Source of the DNA: JBBDWZ01 sp050732575
GTDB taxonomy: Bacteria > Gemmatimonadota > Gemmatimonadetes > Longimicrobiales > RSA9
NCBI GenBank assembly: GCA_050732575.1
Contig: JBOHRF010000012.1
Span: 1-45,764, forward strand
Reading direction: 5' to 3'
DNA length: 45,764 nt
A program made the translations under genes and the position numbers. The first letter of the stretch is position 1. Each line of letters begins with the position of its first letter. The notes under the pieces were generated by a model. It did not search any database and was not told where the DNA came from. It saw only the letters and a list, made by a program, of their open reading frames with translations. Shown piece after piece: positions 43,982 to 45,764 of this stretch.

Positions 43982-44632
43982 ATGGCTGACTCGACAAAGC
44001 AGCGCACACGCAGCCGCGTGATCGATCAACTGCGTCAGGGCCCGCGCACGGTAGACCAATTGGCCATGGCACTCGGATTGACCGATAACGCTATCCGTGT
44101 GCACCTCAGCGCGTTGGAGCAGGAAGGCGTGGTTCGGCAGGAGGGTGTTCGGCGCAGCGGTTCCGCAGGTAAGCCAGCCGTTATCTACAATATCGCCCCC
44201 GAAGCAGAAGTCGCTTTTTCCCGGGTCTATGCGCCCGTCCTGGGCACGTTGGTCGACTCCCTCGGCGAGCGCCTGACCCGATCGGAGCTGGAGCAGGTGT
44301 TCCGCGAGGTCGGACGGCGGCTGGGCGAGGCGCAGACCGCGCCCACCGGCAACCTGGCCAAACGCGTGCGCACCGTCAGTGCTCTGCTCAATCAGCTGGG
44401 TGCTCTCACCACCGTTGAGGCCGACAACGGCCACGTCGTGCTGCGCGGTTCGGCGTGTCCGCTGAGCGTGGCAGTGAGCCGGCGCCACGAGGTCTGTCTG
44501 GCGGTGGAAGAACTGCTGGTCGTATTGACGGGCGCACGGGTCGAACGGCAATGCCGTTACCACAACCGTCCGGCCTGTCAATTCCAGCTGAGTGAGCTGG
44601 ATCGCCCAGATAATTCGGCAGCACTACACTAG
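43982..44632 (+). CDS. SufR-like winged-helix regulator with four cysteines
   Basis: This is a 216-residue transcription regulator from the ATG at 43982 (MADSTKQRTRSRVIDQL); the open frame extends 72 codons upstream through non-coding sequence. The N-terminal winged helix-turn-helix (about 10-75) has TVDQLAMALGLTDNAIRVHLSALE-type helices. The C-terminal domain holds C159, C172, C191 and C199 (C-x12-C-x18-C-x7-C). SufR, the repressor of the iron-sulfur assembly operon, binds a cluster through a related set, also starting C-x12-C. No suf genes are in the window, so SufR proper is uncertain; an iron-sulfur or redox sensor is likely. Its stop shares the CTAG tetranucleotide with the stop of the convergent SRPBCC gene. 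Confidence 0.82.
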   Translation: MADSTKQRTRSRVIDQLRQGPRTVDQLAMALGLTDNAIRVHLSALEQEGVVRQEGVRRSGSAGKPAVIYNIAPEAEVAFSRVYAPVLGTLVDSLGERLTRSELEQVFREVGRRLGEAQTAPTGNLAKRVRTVSALLNQLGALTTVEADNGHVVLRGSACPLSVAVSRRHEVCLAVEELLVVLTGARVERQCRYHNRPACQFQLSELDRPDNSAALH

Positions 44633-45138
44633 CCGCGATCGGCTGACAGACGCTGCTCCAGACCCTGGTGGTACTTCTCCATGGTGCCTTCGTATCCTGT
44701 CACGAAGCGCGAAATGAAGCGGAACAAAGGACTGTAAACTTCGCCGCGCTCGGTGATCACCAGCTCAGTTCCGCCCGCCGTTGATCGCAGTTCGTAGGTC
44801 CAGGTACCACCAAACGGAAGCCCCTCATCAGCGATACGTGTCACCAGGCGCTGGGTGGGCAGACTCTCCGTGACTTCTATGGTCATGGCATCGTACTTCG
44901 TTTTTTCCTGCCAACGTTCCCGTCCCTCCTGGGCCGGCAGGCGCTGCGCCGATGCCAGGCCCGGCCGCCAGGCGGCAAAGTGTTCCACTTCGGTAATCGC
45001 GCGCCACACGTGCTCAGGTCCAATGTTGTAATGGCGCGTCACGCTCGCTACGTGTGATTGGGGCAGCAAAGCACCGATCACGAAGATCAAACCGATCAGT
45101 GCGATCAATACCGATACGCCGAACAGCAGCTTTTTCAT
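44629..45138 (-). CDS. Membrane-anchored SRPBCC-family protein
   Basis: This 169-residue protein has one N-terminal membrane helix (about 3-26). A START/polyketide-cyclase-like (SRPBCC) domain follows: VTRHYNIGPEHVWRAITEVEHFAAWRPG is the usual first strand, helix and tryptophan segment, and a WTYELRSTAGGTELVITERGEV strand pair comes later. Such domains bind hydrophobic ligands; no catalytic site can be named. It lies 37 bases after rsgA on the same strand. The stop overlaps that of the convergent regulator by four bases. Confidence 0.82.
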   Translation of the reverse strand: MKKLLFGVSVLIALIGLIFVIGALLPQSHVASVTRHYNIGPEHVWRAITEVEHFAAWRPGLASAQRLPAQEGRERWQEKTKYDAMTIEVTESLPTQRLVTRIADEGLPFGGTWTYELRSTAGGTELVITERGEVYSPLFRFISRFVTGYEGTMEKYHQGLEQRLSADRG

Positions 45139-45175
45139 GGCTTCCTCCGCACCGCGCTCGGTTGCGCGAGTACGT

Positions 45176-45764
45176 TTACTGTTGTTGCCCTTTTTCTTTC
45201 CGTTTCTTGTGCAATCGGTTGGTTACTCGAGCATTGCGATCCTTTTCTGCGCGCGCGCGTGCATCCTGTTTGTCTTCAACGTTAGCGATTTCGCGACGCA
45301 GGCGACGATAGCTCTCCAGGCGTTCGGCCGGCAGCACGCCCGCCGCCACGGCGCCGAGCACCGCGCAGCCGGGCTCTGTCCTGTGTGCGCAATCCGAGAA
45401 CCGGCATTGTGGCGCCAGTTCCTCGATGTCGGTGAACGCCTCCTGCAAGCCGACCTCGGATTCCCACAACTGCAGCTCGCGTAAACCTGGTGTATCGATT
45501 ATTAGCGCGCCACCGGGCAAGCGCACCAGCTCGCGATACGTGGTAGTATGGCGGCCGCGACCATCGTCGCGCACCTCGCCCGTGCGCAGGCGTTCGCTGC
45601 CCAGCAGACGATTGATCAACGTGGATTTGCCCACGCCTGACGAACCCAGGACCGCGATCGTCTCACCCGGCTGCAGATAGGGCTGCAATGCATCCAGTCC
45701 CACACCGGTGCGACCACTAATCACATGCACGGGCACGCCCTTCGCCACGCGTTCCACATCGGCC
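45176..45764 (-). CDS. rsgA: Ribosome small-subunit GTPase RsgA, 3' part (cut by window edge)
   Basis: RsgA is a circularly permuted GTPase that checks late maturation of the 30S subunit. The frame is open to the right edge, so the N-terminal OB-fold domain is missing from the window. Present are the P-loop GSSGVGKST, the G2 region GRGRHTTTYRE, the G3 motif DTPGLRE, and the C-terminal zinc site CRFSDCAHRTEPGC (C-x4-C-x-H-x5-C). A lysine/arginine/glutamine-rich tail follows. All residues expected for a working enzyme in this part are there. Confidence 0.93.
   Translation of the reverse strand, partial: ADVERVAKGVPVHVISGRTGVGLDALQPYLQPGETIAVLGSSGVGKSTLINRLLGSERLRTGEVRDDGRGRHTTTYRELVRLPGGALIIDTPGLRELQLWESEVGLQEAFTDIEELAPQCRFSDCAHRTEPGCAVLGAVAAGVLPAERLESYRRLRREIANVEDKQDARARAEKDRNARVTNRLHKKRKEKGQQQ

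Overview
The window is a contiguous, gene-dense, GC-rich bacterial chromosome segment with 35 protein genes and no recognisable RNA gene, insertion sequence, phage or CRISPR array. Several gene types seen together suggest a Gemmatimonadota-like organism, with Acidobacteriota a weaker alternative. They are secreted PD40-propeller proteins fused to a barrel, Ig-like plus LVIVD proteins, S9 and M28 secreted peptidases, many TMTC/GT39-type membrane glycosyltransferases, and signal peptides ending in AQ or SAQ. This is inference from gene content; no marker-gene comparison was possible.

Region 1 (about 1-21,000, all minus strand) is a surface-structure block bracketed by two sensor kinase / sigma54-activator pairs. 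Read in the direction of transcription it begins with a PilS/PilR-like pair (20900 to 17857). After a 97-bp spacer holding an 8-bp tandem repeat comes a ten-gene, translationally coupled glycan operon (17759 to 4180): GT2, RmlD, two GT-C membrane proteins, two methyltransferases, a DPM-like GT2 with C-terminal membrane helices, an AsnB-like amidotransferase and two TMTC-like membrane proteins with TPRs. A 376-bp gap carries a candidate sigma54 promoter. Then follow two small paralogous type IV pilins with C-terminal cysteine pairs (3803 to 2914), a second histidine kinase and a second sigma54 activator (to 173), and a 9-bp tandem repeat. The working model is a sigma54-controlled pilin unit linked to a lipid-linked-sugar glycosylation or exopolysaccharide pathway.

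Region 2 (21,600-31,800) starts with a plus-strand 1023-residue secreted protein combining an HExxH peptidase, a TolB-like propeller and a predicted outer-membrane barrel. A candidate sigma54 promoter precedes it and a strong terminator follows it. Next is a minus-strand unit of a Ycf46-like AAA ATPase, an ABC ATPase, an ABC permease and a small secreted protein. Then come an NAPE-PLD-like metallo-hydrolase (minus) and an Ig-like/LVIVD secreted protein (plus).

Region 3 (31,800-45,764) is more ordinary housekeeping and accessory content. It holds a 7-TM diguanylate cyclase, the murein-recycling ligase Mpl, an S9 peptidase, a cysteine-rich flavodoxin-fold protein, a cyclophilin, an endonuclease/exonuclease/phosphatase-family protein, an M28 peptidase, a SulP transporter and a small esterase. 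It ends with a SufR-like cysteine-containing regulator, an SRPBCC protein and the 3' part of rsgA, which is cut by the window edge.
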